From: Lewinella sp. JB7
GTDB lineage: Bacteria > Bacteroidota > Bacteroidia > Chitinophagales > Saprospiraceae
Assembly (NCBI RefSeq): GCF_024297185.1
Contig: NZ_JANCTD010000006.1
Span: forward strand, 62,001-126,000
Length of the DNA: 64,000 nt
Direction of reading: 5' to 3'
Below the pieces are notes generated by a model that worked only from the letters and a program-made list of their open reading frames with translations, was not told the origin of the DNA and ran no database searches. Made by a program: the position numbers and the translations under genes. This document shows, in pieces, positions 53,462-62,739 of the stretch (position 1 is the first letter of the stretch; each line of letters begins with the position of its first letter).

Positions 53462-54205
53462 TCAGGCAACTTCCTTTTTTTGGCTACGGTAGATTAATTG
53501 TTGACCGGTTCGCCGCACGGAGGCGGGAGATCGTTCGAAGATCGTCGCTAATCGCTCGCTGTCGTTGGTGTAGCACATCGCTTCGATGAGCAGGGCCTTT
53601 TCTTCCCGCGTCCAGGGCTCGAACGCCCGGGCAACGGTTGCGCGCGCACGGGCCATGTAGGCCGGTAGGCGGTCGGTAGGCTTACGCATTCCCAGGGCCG
53701 CAATTTCCCGGCGAAGCTCCTCTGCTTTGTCACTGGATAGTTTGTCGAAAGCGTCGGTAGTGAAGAAGTCGATCTCCCGCCAACCTTCACTCGCTCCTGC
53801 TCCTCCGGTCTTTGCCGAGGCGGACTTTGTGCTGAGTGGCGGGTGGGTACCCAATATCTCCTCCAGCGCTCGCCGGCTTAGCACTCCGCGGTAGCGTCGG
53901 TAAGCCGGTAGACCCCGCAAGCGCGGATCGGCAATGCTGCGGCTTCCGGTAAATATCCGGGCCAGTTGTTGTACGGTAGGCGCGTAATCCATCGTCCGTA
54001 AAGCATCGCACAATTCCTCTACTTCCCGGGCACTCGGAGCGTGGGGAGTTGGGGCGTGATCGCTTACCGTTCGGATTAGATCGTCCAGACCGGAGCGAAT
54101 GACCGAATCATGAAGACAAGAATCGGTGGGTACGGGTGTGCCGGTGAGCGGATCCGAACCGCCGTGGAGGGATCGTAAAAGTTTAAGCAGCGCATCGGTA
54201 GTCAT
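53462..54205 (-). CDS. Uncharacterised protein with a C-terminal SANT/Myb-like helical motif
   Basis: Protein of 247 residues from ATG 54205; the frame from 54241 adds 12. No named family is recognised. The C-terminal ~50 residues (EPWTREEKALLIEAMCYTNDSERLATIFERSPASVRR) have the Trp and helix pattern of SANT/Myb-like or helicase-associated DNA-binding motifs. The middle has a low-complexity Ser/Ala/Gly linker (~145-160). The spacing to msrA is 22 bases, so it may share a transcript with it. A DNA-related role is a guess. Confidence 0.55.
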   Translation of the reverse strand: MTTDALLKLLRSLHGGSDPLTGTPVPTDSCLHDSVIRSGLDDLIRTVSDHAPTPHAPSAREVEELCDALRTMDYAPTVQQLARIFTGSRSIADPRLRGLPAYRRYRGVLSRRALEEILGTHPPLSTKSASAKTGGAGASEGWREIDFFTTDAFDKLSSDKAEELRREIAALGMRKPTDRLPAYMARARATVARAFEPWTREEKALLIEAMCYTNDSERLATIFERSPASVRRTGQQLIYRSQKKEVA

Positions 54206-54313
54206 GGGATAGCGGTTTCGTAAAGCATTTGATTGCTCCACAAAGCACCGGCTCCCCCGACACGTTAATCGCCAATTAAACGTGTACTTGCGCGTATATT
54301 CGTTTACGGACGG

Positions 54314-54820
54314 CTATACACTGATCTTTCCGCTTACTCCGTCGTCCATGGTTTTACCGGACACCACGGAGGCAGCCATTTTAGCGAAGGCAACGACCTT
54401 ACCGTGTTGGGTATCCCAGTAATACCCTTCCTTGGGTTTGAAGTGAATGAGGCTCAGGTTAGGATCGGACGGCCCCTCCTGGAACCATGTTTTCACCATG
54501 GGGCTCCACAGTTCCTTTGCTTTATCGAGGTTATACACTACCCTGGCCTCTCCGTAAAGGCTCAGATATTCCTGGTCGCTGGTACTGCTGTAGATCAGTT
54601 GGGCTTCGGGATCACGCTGCAGATCGGCGTTGCGGTCGCTGTCCTTGGCGCTGAAGAACCAGATGGAACCATCGTCTTCCACTTGTTGGGTAGACATCGG
54701 CGTGGTACTGAAGGGACGTGCGCCCAGATTGGTGCAGAACATGGTGATGTCCTCGTCCGTCGCGATTTTCTTGATCTTCTCGATGGCCTCCCGGCTGAAC
54801 AGGTTTTCGGTCTTTCCCAT
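54314..54820 (-). CDS. Pyridoxamine 5'-phosphate oxidase-like flavin-binding protein (general stress protein 26 type)
   Basis: Cytosolic protein of 168 residues. ATG 54820 is chosen because it gives the usual start (MGKTENLFSREAIEKIKKI); the frame from 54982 adds 54 basic residues with no family match. The split-barrel fold is suggested by FSTTPMSTQQVEDDGSIWFFSAKDSDRNADLQRDP and EYLSLYGEARVVYN. Members bind FMN, F420 or haem and often respond to stress; the activity here is unknown. Confidence 0.82.
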   Translation of the reverse strand: MGKTENLFSREAIEKIKKIATDEDITMFCTNLGARPFSTTPMSTQQVEDDGSIWFFSAKDSDRNADLQRDPEAQLIYSSTSDQEYLSLYGEARVVYNLDKAKELWSPMVKTWFQEGPSDPNLSLIHFKPKEGYYWDTQHGKVVAFAKMAASVVSGKTMDDGVSGKISV

Positions 54821-54941
54821 TGGTTTTTTCTTGTACCAACGTACCCTTACGCACCGCTGTTCGGCGGTCGGTTTTAACCAGTGATTCGGAAAGCTGACCA
54901 CGCGCAGGTGAGGTGAATGCGCAAGGGATGTATACCTAATC

Positions 54942-56096
54942 CTACTGCTTCCGTAGAAAACTTTGCACCCGCGACCGCGCATTCCGCCGCACGTTCATCC
55001 AGAAAAAATTGTAGTCGGCGACGTGGAAGTTTTGGGAACGGAAGAAGATGTCGCCGAAAAACCGGGGCTTGTTGGTGTACAGGAAGGCTCCGCGGATTTC
55101 CGCTCCGACCAGTCCGGGTACGGGGCCGGCGTCGTAGTTGTAGAGCACTCCACCGAGGTTGAGCGAGTCCGGAGCCCGTCCGGGATCAGTCGTCCAAGTT
55201 AACGGGTTCACCACGGCGACGGATGGATCATCGCGGCCGGGGTCGGGGGTATAGTCGTCGCGGAAGGTGCGCCAACTGACGAAACAGCCGGTTCGTCGGG
55301 GATCGTTGCAGACGGGAATATCCGTAAATGCCGTTTTTTCAATCGGCATGCCGACGAGGTAAGCCGCTACCAGTTGCCGGCGGAGTGGCTTGCCGACGAA
55401 GCGTTCCTTCAGTAAGCGCTCTGCGTGAAGGGTGCCCTGGCTGTGGGCGGCAATAATGATCGGTCTGCCGTGATTATAGTAATTCAGGTAGTGGTCGAAG
55501 GACGCGCGCACGTCCGTATAGGCGGTGTCTAGTGCCCGATCCTTCACCGATGCCCCGCTTGCGTAAAACACTTCCAGGTGTGCCTGTCGGTAGCGGGGTG
55601 CGTACACTTTGCCCGCAGCGTTGAAGATGCTGGCCTGATTTAGGATAGTCGATCGGTCGACGGCGCCATTGAGGTCCGCGTCCCGCACGTCGGCATTCCA
55701 GAGACGGTTAGTTCCGCGCGTCTTGGTATAGATCGTGGGGTGGATGAAGAATACGTCGGCCGGAGCGGCATGCTGGCGGTCTTGAATTGAATCCGTCGGC
55801 GTGCGATCGGCGTAATCATCCGTAGTCGGCAGGGCGGCCCAGTGGGCGGCAAGGGTGTAATCGGGGGGTGGGGGAACGGAAAAGCGGCCGTCTTGCGGCA
55901 TACGGGGGGACGACGCACAGGCGACAATGAAGAAAGCCGATAGACAAAGGAATGCGTAACGGATCGTTACTGGCTTACCCGCATGTCTCCGGAAAGGTAG
56001 ACGCCAATAAGCGCCACGATGGCAAGGATGAGAATAGTCATTTGATTGTTGGGCTAATTGTTGGTACAACCCCAAAAAATTCGGATAAGTTCTCAT
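54942..56096 (-). CDS. DUF3089 family alpha/beta-hydrolase-like lipoprotein
   Basis: Probable exported hydrolase. The DUF3089 family is recognised from DVFFIHPTIYT, the nucleophile motif IIAAHSQGTLHAERLL and VSWRTFRDDYTPD. A lipoprotein signal (YAFLCLSAFFIVACASS) lies about 65 residues into the frame. The only in-frame ATG is at 56096, giving an implausible N-terminal extension. No ATG, GTG or TTG lies just before the signal peptide, so the true start is unclear (a rare start codon or a frame problem). A 24-codon membrane-peptide frame overlaps this extension at 55967-56041. Confidence 0.7.
   Translation of the reverse strand: MRTYPNFLGLYQQLAQQSNDYSHPCHRGAYWRLPFRRHAGKPVTIRYAFLCLSAFFIVACASSPRMPQDGRFSVPPPPDYTLAAHWAALPTTDDYADRTPTDSIQDRQHAAPADVFFIHPTIYTKTRGTNRLWNADVRDADLNGAVDRSTILNQASIFNAAGKVYAPRYRQAHLEVFYASGASVKDRALDTAYTDVRASFDHYLNYYNHGRPIIIAAHSQGTLHAERLLKERFVGKPLRRQLVAAYLVGMPIEKTAFTDIPVCNDPRRTGCFVSWRTFRDDYTPDPGRDDPSVAVVNPLTWTTDPGRAPDSLNLGGVLYNYDAGPVPGLVGAEIRGAFLYTNKPRFFGDIFFRSQNFHVADYNFFWMNVRRNARSRVQSFLRKQ
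55967..56041 (-). CDS. Possible small single-span membrane peptide (24 residues)
   Basis: An ATG at 56041 opens a 24-codon frame whose product begins MTILILAIVALIGVY and is one hydrophobic helix with a short polar tail. It ends in TAA just before the lipoprotein signal of the DUF3089 gene, in a different frame. It could be a real small protein or a leader that couples translation to the next gene. The evidence is only its composition and position. Confidence 0.3.
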   Translation of the reverse strand: MTILILAIVALIGVYLSGDMRVSQ

Positions 56097-56113
56097 TTCC
56101 CGCCGCTTTGTGT

Positions 56114-57337
56114 TTACAGCACCTGCCGCAGCCGTTCGGGTACGGCGCGAACCTCCTCGGGGGTATTGTACAGCGGGGCGGGAGCCAACCGCAAAACTCC
56201 GCCCCCACTCCCGTCGTAGTTATCCTGACGGTAATCGACAATCAGTCCGGCTTCCGACAACTGCCGCTCAAGTTCGGGGCGGTGACCGGGAACGTATACC
56301 GACAACTGTGCGCCCCGCTGTGCGGGATCGTCGCTGGTGAGGATCCGCAGGTCGGGCAGTTGCTGTAGCTCCTCGTACAGGCTTGCCGTAAGCTCCATAC
56401 TGCGCTGCCGGATCGCGGTCATGCCCCCGGCTTCGGCGAAGAGGGGCAGGGTTGCCAGGAGGGGGGCTAGGCCCAGTACGGGGACGGTTGAAACCTGCCA
56501 ACCGGCAGCGCCCCGTTCGGGGATGAACTCGGCCTTCATGGCGAAACGATCGCTCTCCCGGTGACCCCACCAACCGGCAAAGCGCGGCAGATCGGGACGG
56601 TCGGCGTGATCCTGGTGTACGAAAATGCCTCCTGGGGCCCCGGGTCCGCCGTTGAGGTATTTATAGTTGCACCACACGGCGAAGTCGACCCGCCACTCGT
56701 GCAGCGACAGGGGAACGTTGCCGGCGGCGTGGGCGAGATCGAAACCCACGACGGCCCCTACCCTCCGGCCGGCCGCGGCAATGGATGCCAGCGCGAAGAA
56801 CTGGCCGGTATAGTACTGAACGCCCGTCCAGAGTACCAGTGCGAGTTCGTCCCCGACGGCTTCGATCGCCGCGACGATGTCGTCCGTTGCGATCATCGTC
56901 TCCCCCACCCGGGGTTTTACTTCGATGAGGTGGTCGGCCGGATCGAGGCCGTGAAATTTCAGTTGGCTCGCTATGGCGTGCTGGTCGCTGGGGAAGGCCC
57001 CGCTTTCCATGATGATCTTGGTCCTCCGCCCCGCCGGCCGGAAAAAGGATATCATCAGCAAGTGGAGGTTGACCGTCAGGGCATTAGCGGCTACGACCTC
57101 TTCGGGCTGGGCTCCGACGATGGCCGCCAGCCCGTCCTGCAGTCGCCGGTGGTAGCCGAGCCAGCCGCCGTCGGGGCCGCCCCACCACCCTTCGACGCCC
57201 CGTTCCCGCCAGCTGCCCAACTCCTGGTGGAGTTGGTCGTCGACGGCCCGGGCCTGTAATCCGAGGCTGTTGCCACAGAAGTAAATGAGGGGTTTACCGT
57301 CGGGGCCGGTGGGGAGGTGGAAGTGGTCACGGAACAT
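56114..57337 (-). CDS. kynU: Kynureninase
   Basis: PLP-dependent enzyme of 407 residues that splits kynurenine to anthranilate and alanine in tryptophan breakdown or NAD synthesis. Recognised from IYFCGNSLGLQ, WWGGPDGGWLGYHRRL, ESGAFPSDQHAI, GFDLAHAAGN and the PLP lysine (Lys226) in CNYKYLNGGPGAPGG. The start lacks about 20 residues present in many kynureninases, and no upstream in-frame ATG exists. It begins 2 bases after the FAD oxidoreductase stop, so the two are co-transcribed. No kynurenine monooxygenase or formamidase gene is in view. Confidence 0.93.
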   Translation of the reverse strand: MFRDHFHLPTGPDGKPLIYFCGNSLGLQARAVDDQLHQELGSWRERGVEGWWGGPDGGWLGYHRRLQDGLAAIVGAQPEEVVAANALTVNLHLLMISFFRPAGRRTKIIMESGAFPSDQHAIASQLKFHGLDPADHLIEVKPRVGETMIATDDIVAAIEAVGDELALVLWTGVQYYTGQFFALASIAAAGRRVGAVVGFDLAHAAGNVPLSLHEWRVDFAVWCNYKYLNGGPGAPGGIFVHQDHADRPDLPRFAGWWGHRESDRFAMKAEFIPERGAAGWQVSTVPVLGLAPLLATLPLFAEAGGMTAIRQRSMELTASLYEELQQLPDLRILTSDDPAQRGAQLSVYVPGHRPELERQLSEAGLIVDYRQDNYDGSGGGVLRLAPAPLYNTPEEVRAVPERLRQVL

Positions 57338-57339
57338 GG

Positions 57340-58578
57340 TCAGGTACGAAGCGCTCCCTCCGCGGCCAGTCGCCCGCTGCGCATGGCGGCGTCTAGGGAG
57401 CCGTTGAGTTGTTGGTCGCCGGCCAGGAATACCCGGTCGATCAGTCGACTGTGCGTCGGATCATAGGAAAAGGCAACACTGTCAAGCTGGGGCAGCGCGT
57501 GTTTGACGTCGTAACGGCGGAGGAAACTCAGGGCATCATTGGGCAGTCTACTGTGGCGTAGGAGGTCCTGTTCCGCCTGGGCGAGGCTGTCGCCATCGCG
57601 GCTTTCCTTCAGGGTCACGCTGATCAGGGAGCCGCCCTGCTTGCGGAGTTTATAGGTGGGGGCTACCTCATCGAGCACGGAGAAGGTATTGATGGTGCTG
57701 GTGGGGTCGGCTACCAAATTGATCAGGCGGTTCTCCTTCAGCCGGCGGGTGCTGTAGTAATAAAGATTGGTCGTCGACTTCCAGCGGGTGGGGTCTCCGG
57801 CCAGTTGGGGGAACAGGCGGTCGGGCGCGCAGGCTACGATCACGGCCCGGGCGGGGAGGGAAGTACCATCGTCGAGTTTTACCTCGTTGTCGGCAACCGA
57901 TACCACGCGAACGCCCGTCCGGATCTCGGTGCGCTCCAGTTTCGCGGCAAGCTGCTGCGCTACCGCCCCGATGCCCCGCGCCGGCAGCACGGCGCTGCCC
58001 TGGGCGAACATTTTCAGGATGAAGCGGAACATTGCCGCCGGCGTACGCAATTGCTGCTCCAGAAATATGCCGCCGAAGAAGGGCCGGAAGAAGCGTTCGA
58101 CGATCTGCTCGCTGAACCCGAAATTCCAGAGGTAGTCGATCGTCGACTGGTCGCCGACGTGCTCAAAACATTCCTCCGGGCTCAGGCTCATCAGTCGAAA
58201 GCCGAGTTGCGCGAGTCGAACCTTGTCCTGCAGGGTGCCGACGGGCGACAGGGCCGACCGGAAAAGCTGGGCCGGTTCGCGCAGGGGGTCGGCGAAGCGA
58301 AAGTGTTGCTGACGCGTGTGAACGTGCCCTCCCGGCCGGAAGGCCTGCACGCCGAGGGCGTCGAGATCGAGGTAGCGCTTGACCTCGGGGTACTCCGTCA
58401 GTAGCACCTGAAACCCCCGGTCGAGTAAAAAGCCGTCCACCTCGTCGGTCCGCAGTCGTCCGCCGACGGCGTCGGCGGCTTCCAGTATCACGGGGGCGTG
58501 GCCGGCGGCTTCCAGGGTGATGGCGGCCACCAGGCCGGCCGCGCCTCCACCGACGATCAGGTACTTTGCTTCGTTCAA
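57340..58578 (-). CDS. FAD-dependent oxidoreductase (amine oxidase/phytoene desaturase-like)
   Basis: Flavoprotein of 412 residues with an N-terminal dinucleotide-binding site (YLIVGGGAAGLVAAITLEAAG), the GR motif (VGGRLRTDEVDGFLLDRGFQVL) and a C-terminal FAD-contact segment (VFLAGDQQLNGSLDAAMRSGRLAA). This is the layout of the amine oxidase/protoporphyrinogen oxidase/carotenoid desaturase superfamily. The substrate is unknown. It lies directly upstream of kynU; the link may be just a shared transcript. It starts 51 bases after the end of the GT2 gene. Confidence 0.82.
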   Translation of the reverse strand: MNEAKYLIVGGGAAGLVAAITLEAAGHAPVILEAADAVGGRLRTDEVDGFLLDRGFQVLLTEYPEVKRYLDLDALGVQAFRPGGHVHTRQQHFRFADPLREPAQLFRSALSPVGTLQDKVRLAQLGFRLMSLSPEECFEHVGDQSTIDYLWNFGFSEQIVERFFRPFFGGIFLEQQLRTPAAMFRFILKMFAQGSAVLPARGIGAVAQQLAAKLERTEIRTGVRVVSVADNEVKLDDGTSLPARAVIVACAPDRLFPQLAGDPTRWKSTTNLYYYSTRRLKENRLINLVADPTSTINTFSVLDEVAPTYKLRKQGGSLISVTLKESRDGDSLAQAEQDLLRHSRLPNDALSFLRRYDVKHALPQLDSVAFSYDPTHSRLIDRVFLAGDQQLNGSLDAAMRSGRLAAEGALRT

Positions 58579-58629
58579 ATCCGGGGTTTTGTCGGTGCAA
58601 AGATGATAAACAAAGGATTAGCGTACCAG

Positions 58630-59399
58630 TTATGACGCCGATTTCCGCCGGCTCGCCAGCAGGTAGGCATAGCGCAGAAAAACCCCGTACGCCAGTACGG
58701 TGCTGATGATGAGCCCCTCCCGCCCGTCGCGAAAGCCTCCCTGCAATAAGTAATGCTTGCAGAAGCGGTAGACGGGCTTTACCAGCAGATGAAATAGCCC
58801 TACGCGGGGGGTGCGGTCCGCGTGATCCCGGGCGCTCCAGCGGGCGTAGCGCCGGGTCTTATCGAGAAAGTGATCGAGATCCTTGAAGGTGTAGTGAAGT
58901 AGGCGACCCTGAAGTTTACCTACCCGCAGTCCGGCAAGCTCGATCTCTTCGTGTACCTGTTTACTATTGTAGCGGGCCCGGTCGCGGTGAAAGAACCGCA
59001 CCACCTTATCGCCCGCCCACCCGCTGTGGTAGATGCGGCGTCCCATAAAGTGATTGTCGCGACCAATCCAGTAGGCATCCAGCAATTCCGGCGCGGTCAG
59101 CAGACGGTCAATTTCCTCGCGCAGGGCCGGGGTGACGATCTCATCGGCGTCGAGGAGTAGGATGTACTCGTGACGGGCCCGGGCGATGGCCCAGTTTTTC
59201 TGATCGGAGGGTCCGGCGTACGCGCGTTGTTCGAGCCGTACGCCGGGCGTGGCGGCTAATAGTTCCGCGGTACCGTCGGTACTGAAACTGTCAACGACCA
59301 CCAGATCATCACTCCAGCCGGCCACGCTGTCGAGGGACCGGCGAATGATGTCGATTTCGTTGAAGGTGGTATAGATGATCGAGAGGGGCCGGGGGATCA

Positions 59400-59400
<1 letters not shown>
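58630..59400 (-). CDS. Family 2 glycosyltransferase (WaaE/KdtX type)
   Basis: Cytoplasmic-face glycosyltransferase of 256 residues. It has SIIYTTFNEIDIIRRSLDSV, the VVVDSFSTDGT nucleotide-sugar motif, the metal-binding LLLDADEIV and QVHEEIEL-type acceptor motif, with hydrophobic patches near the C-terminus. It resembles lipopolysaccharide inner-core glucosyltransferases. It probably adds a sugar to lipopolysaccharide or another surface glycan. Its start overlaps the cysQ stop by one base (TGATG), giving translational coupling. Confidence 0.86.
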
Positions 59401-60191
<791 letters not shown>

Positions 60192-60214
60192 GCGGCAAAG
60201 GTACGCACGTGGGC

Positions 60215-61054
60215 TCACCCCCGTAGCGCCCACACCAGAAAGTCGCCGATCACCTTGCCCCAGGTCTCGGGTTCGTGCTTACCGCCGGCTACCTCCACGT
60301 AAGTCATATCGAGTTCGGGTTTTAGCCCTTTCTCCTGCAGGAGAGCCATGAGGTGTAGGGTATCGTCGATGGAATCGATCACGCCATTGTTGTTACGGTC
60401 GGAGGTTTCATCGTCGGTACCGGCCATGAACCAGAAGCGGTTGGTGATGGGCTTACGGGAGCGGCGGACGTAGTCGTGTACGATGCGGTTCGCGTCGGGT
60501 TTGGCGGGATCGAAGGGTTTGCCGCGGTACCAGAGCGACCCGCTGAACACACCGGCCGTGCGGAAGTGGCGGGGACGCCGCCAGGCGATATCGAAGGCGC
60601 TGAGCCCCCCCAGGCTGAAGCCGGCGATCGCGCGGCGGTCGGGACCGTGGAAGATATTGTAGCGATCTTCCAGCCAGGGCACCAGCTCCTTCACGATGAA
60701 CTTTTCGTAGGCCGCCGCCTGCTCTCCCCTGCCCTGATCGTCCGTCTGGGAAGCGGTTCCATATTCTTTCAGCCGGTCGGCCGCATGAACCCCGATAACG
60801 AGGGCGGGGGGCAGTTCGCGCTGTTTGTACAGCTTGCGCAGTTTTTTGCGGAAGCCCATGCGGTCCAGATCCTGGCCGTCATTAACGATGACCAATGACA
60901 GCAGTCGCCAGGGGGGAACCGTAGGCCGGTATGCGTCGATTTGCACCGTTCGTCCCAGGTGTTCGCTCGCGATGGTGTACCTACGCCGGAGCACGCGCTT
61001 GCGCCGCGAGAGCATGCTGCCGATCAGCTGTTTGAAGAAAGATGCCGGATTCAC
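60215..61054 (-). CDS. Putative esterase (enterochelin esterase/EstD-like alpha/beta hydrolase)
   Basis: Alpha/beta hydrolase of 279 residues without a clear signal peptide; the N-terminus is basic (SRRKRVLRRR). The nucleophile elbow is AIAGFSLGGLSAFD (Ser147). LSLVIVNDGQD and KHEPETWGKVIGDFL with the catalytic His follow the usual order. The FWFMAGTDDETSDRNNNGVIDSIDDT segment resembles a calcium-binding insertion. It is divergently transcribed from another esterase-family gene (61115-61816), with 60 bases between starts. The substrate is unknown. Confidence 0.8.
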   Translation of the reverse strand: MNPASFFKQLIGSMLSRRKRVLRRRYTIASEHLGRTVQIDAYRPTVPPWRLLSLVIVNDGQDLDRMGFRKKLRKLYKQRELPPALVIGVHAADRLKEYGTASQTDDQGRGEQAAAYEKFIVKELVPWLEDRYNIFHGPDRRAIAGFSLGGLSAFDIAWRRPRHFRTAGVFSGSLWYRGKPFDPAKPDANRIVHDYVRRSRKPITNRFWFMAGTDDETSDRNNNGVIDSIDDTLHLMALLQEKGLKPELDMTYVEVAGGKHEPETWGKVIGDFLVWALRG

Positions 61055-61114
61055 GCCGTGAAGGTAGCGGTAATGTGGGGTTTACTACCTTGACGGGCCG
61101 CAACATCACGCTTC

Positions 61115-61816
61115 ATGCAGGAAACTTTTACCGAATTCTACAGCCACCACCTGGGGCACCACGTCAATGTCCTCACCTTCGGCACCCGGGGCTATCCGGT
61201 GGTGGTCTTTCCCACTACGCTGGGCAGCTACTACGAAGCCAAGGACCGGGGCATGATCGAGTCCGTACGCTGGTTCGTAGAACGGGGCTTCATACAGGTG
61301 TTCTGCCCGGACAGCATCAACAACGCCAGTTGGTACGCCAACATTCACCCCCGCCACCGACTGGAACGGCACATACAGTACGATAAATTTCTGTACGACG
61401 AGTTTGTCCCGCAAATTCGGTACAACACGCCGGGGGGGCGCATCGCTTGTGCCGGCATCAGTTTCGGGGGGTTCAGTGCCACCAACTTCGCCTTCCGCCA
61501 TCCGGAAGCCGTTAGTCATCTGTTCTGCCTGAGTGGCGCCTTCGACATCAAGCCCTTCCTGCACGGGTACTACGACGACAACGCCTACTTCAACAACCCC
61601 GTCGACTTCATCGGGGGCGCCAACGATCCCCACCTATGGGACATGAAGATCGTACTGGGCACCAGCAACTGGGACATATGCCTCGACGCCAACCTCAAGT
61701 TCAGCACCCAACTTCGCCGCCGGGGTATCGATCACTGGCTCGACGTGCGGGGCGACATCGAGCACGACTGGCCCCTCTGGCGGGATATGTTCCCGCACTA
61801 CATCAGCCTCATCTAG
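61115..61816 (+). CDS. Esterase family alpha/beta hydrolase
   Basis: Cytosolic hydrolase of 233 residues in the putative-esterase (EstD) family. The nucleophile motif is ACAGISFGGFSATNF (Ser116). The catalytic Asp is likely in WDICLDANLKF and the His in DIEHDWPLWRDMFPHY. It begins MQETFTEFYSHHLGHHVNV with no signal peptide. Divergent from the esterase at 60215-61054. Its stop shares a CTAG with the stop of the convergent SAM hydrolase gene (4-base overlap). Confidence 0.8.
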   Translation: MQETFTEFYSHHLGHHVNVLTFGTRGYPVVVFPTTLGSYYEAKDRGMIESVRWFVERGFIQVFCPDSINNASWYANIHPRHRLERHIQYDKFLYDEFVPQIRYNTPGGRIACAGISFGGFSATNFAFRHPEAVSHLFCLSGAFDIKPFLHGYYDDNAYFNNPVDFIGGANDPHLWDMKIVLGTSNWDICLDANLKFSTQLRRRGIDHWLDVRGDIEHDWPLWRDMFPHYISLI

Positions 61817-62595
61817 GAGGTCAGAGAAAAGAACTCGATCTGCACCGTATCCTCCACGGCGATCCCGAGCAGTGGGGCGGCGCGACCGAGGTTGACCGCA
61901 ATCTCCAGGAACCCGTCCGAGTCGAAGCGACAGAGGGGCTCGCCCTCGGGCACGTCGTGGTAGCGAAAGCTAAGCCCGTCGAGGGGGGTCATGCGCTTTA
62001 CGAGCAGGTGGAAGCCGCGCCCCTCCCCTACTTCCTCGAAGAGGCTGCGGGTGATGTTGGTGGTCACGTTGTCGAAGCGATCGATGAAGACCACCGAGCC
62101 CCGGATGTAGTTGGGTCCGATTACCGGCTTAAAGGCCAGCCGCTCCGTATAGCGGGTGGCCGGCAGCCCGATTTCGTGAAAGGGCTTGCGGCGGGCCAGA
62201 TGGCTGACGGCCCGGGCATACACGACGCTCAGGGGCGTATCGGCCTCATAGCCGTCCAAAACGTACGTTTGCTCGGGAACGCTTCCGAAAATGAGGGAGA
62301 AGATGCCGTTGTCCGGCCCGATGAAGTAGTGGCCCTCGTGGTAGGTTGCCAAAAACCGCCCGCGGGGTTGGTAATAGTCGTAAACGCTGAGCAGGTGAAT
62401 AGTACCCCGGGGAAAGTGCATCCACACTTTCGTGAAAACGAAGGCGGCCCGTACAATATCGTAGGTCGGGATATCGTGACTGATGTCGACCATCTGCAGA
62501 TCGGGCTGGCTGGAAAGAAGCTGTGCCTTTAGTCTGGGGAGGTGAAAATCCTCCCGTCCGAAATCGGTAGTAAGAGTAAGTAAGGGGGCGGCCAC
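61813..62595 (-). CDS. SAM hydrolase / DUF62 (chlorinase-fluorinase superfamily)
   Basis: Protein of 260 residues. Superfamily marks are LLTLTTDFG at the start, DISHDIPTYDIVRAAFV, HEGHYFIGPDNGIFSLIF and GSVVFIDRFDNVTTNI. Ordinary members hydrolyse S-adenosylmethionine to adenosine and methionine; halogenases are a small branch. Nothing here points to halogenation. It lies between an esterase and an outer-membrane protein gene, convergent with the former. Confidence 0.88.
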   Translation of the reverse strand: MAAPLLTLTTDFGREDFHLPRLKAQLLSSQPDLQMVDISHDIPTYDIVRAAFVFTKVWMHFPRGTIHLLSVYDYYQPRGRFLATYHEGHYFIGPDNGIFSLIFGSVPEQTYVLDGYEADTPLSVVYARAVSHLARRKPFHEIGLPATRYTERLAFKPVIGPNYIRGSVVFIDRFDNVTTNITRSLFEEVGEGRGFHLLVKRMTPLDGLSFRYHDVPEGEPLCRFDSDGFLEIAVNLGRAAPLLGIAVEDTVQIEFFSLTS

Positions 62596-62739
62596 GACGG
62601 TACGGTTTGGGCCGACAAAGAAAGCCCAAGTTTAACAAACGAAGCCCGGGCCAACCCCTCCGCGGGGCGAACATTAACTACGTACAAGCCAGTTATACCT
62701 AGCACTTCACTCTCCCAAACCGCAACCCTAACAAGATAC

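Noticed and set aside
61813..62595. Halogenating SAM enzyme (fluorinase or chlorinase)
   Set aside because: The sequence has the general DUF62 layout and nothing in the context suggests halogenation; SAM hydrolase is the default activity.
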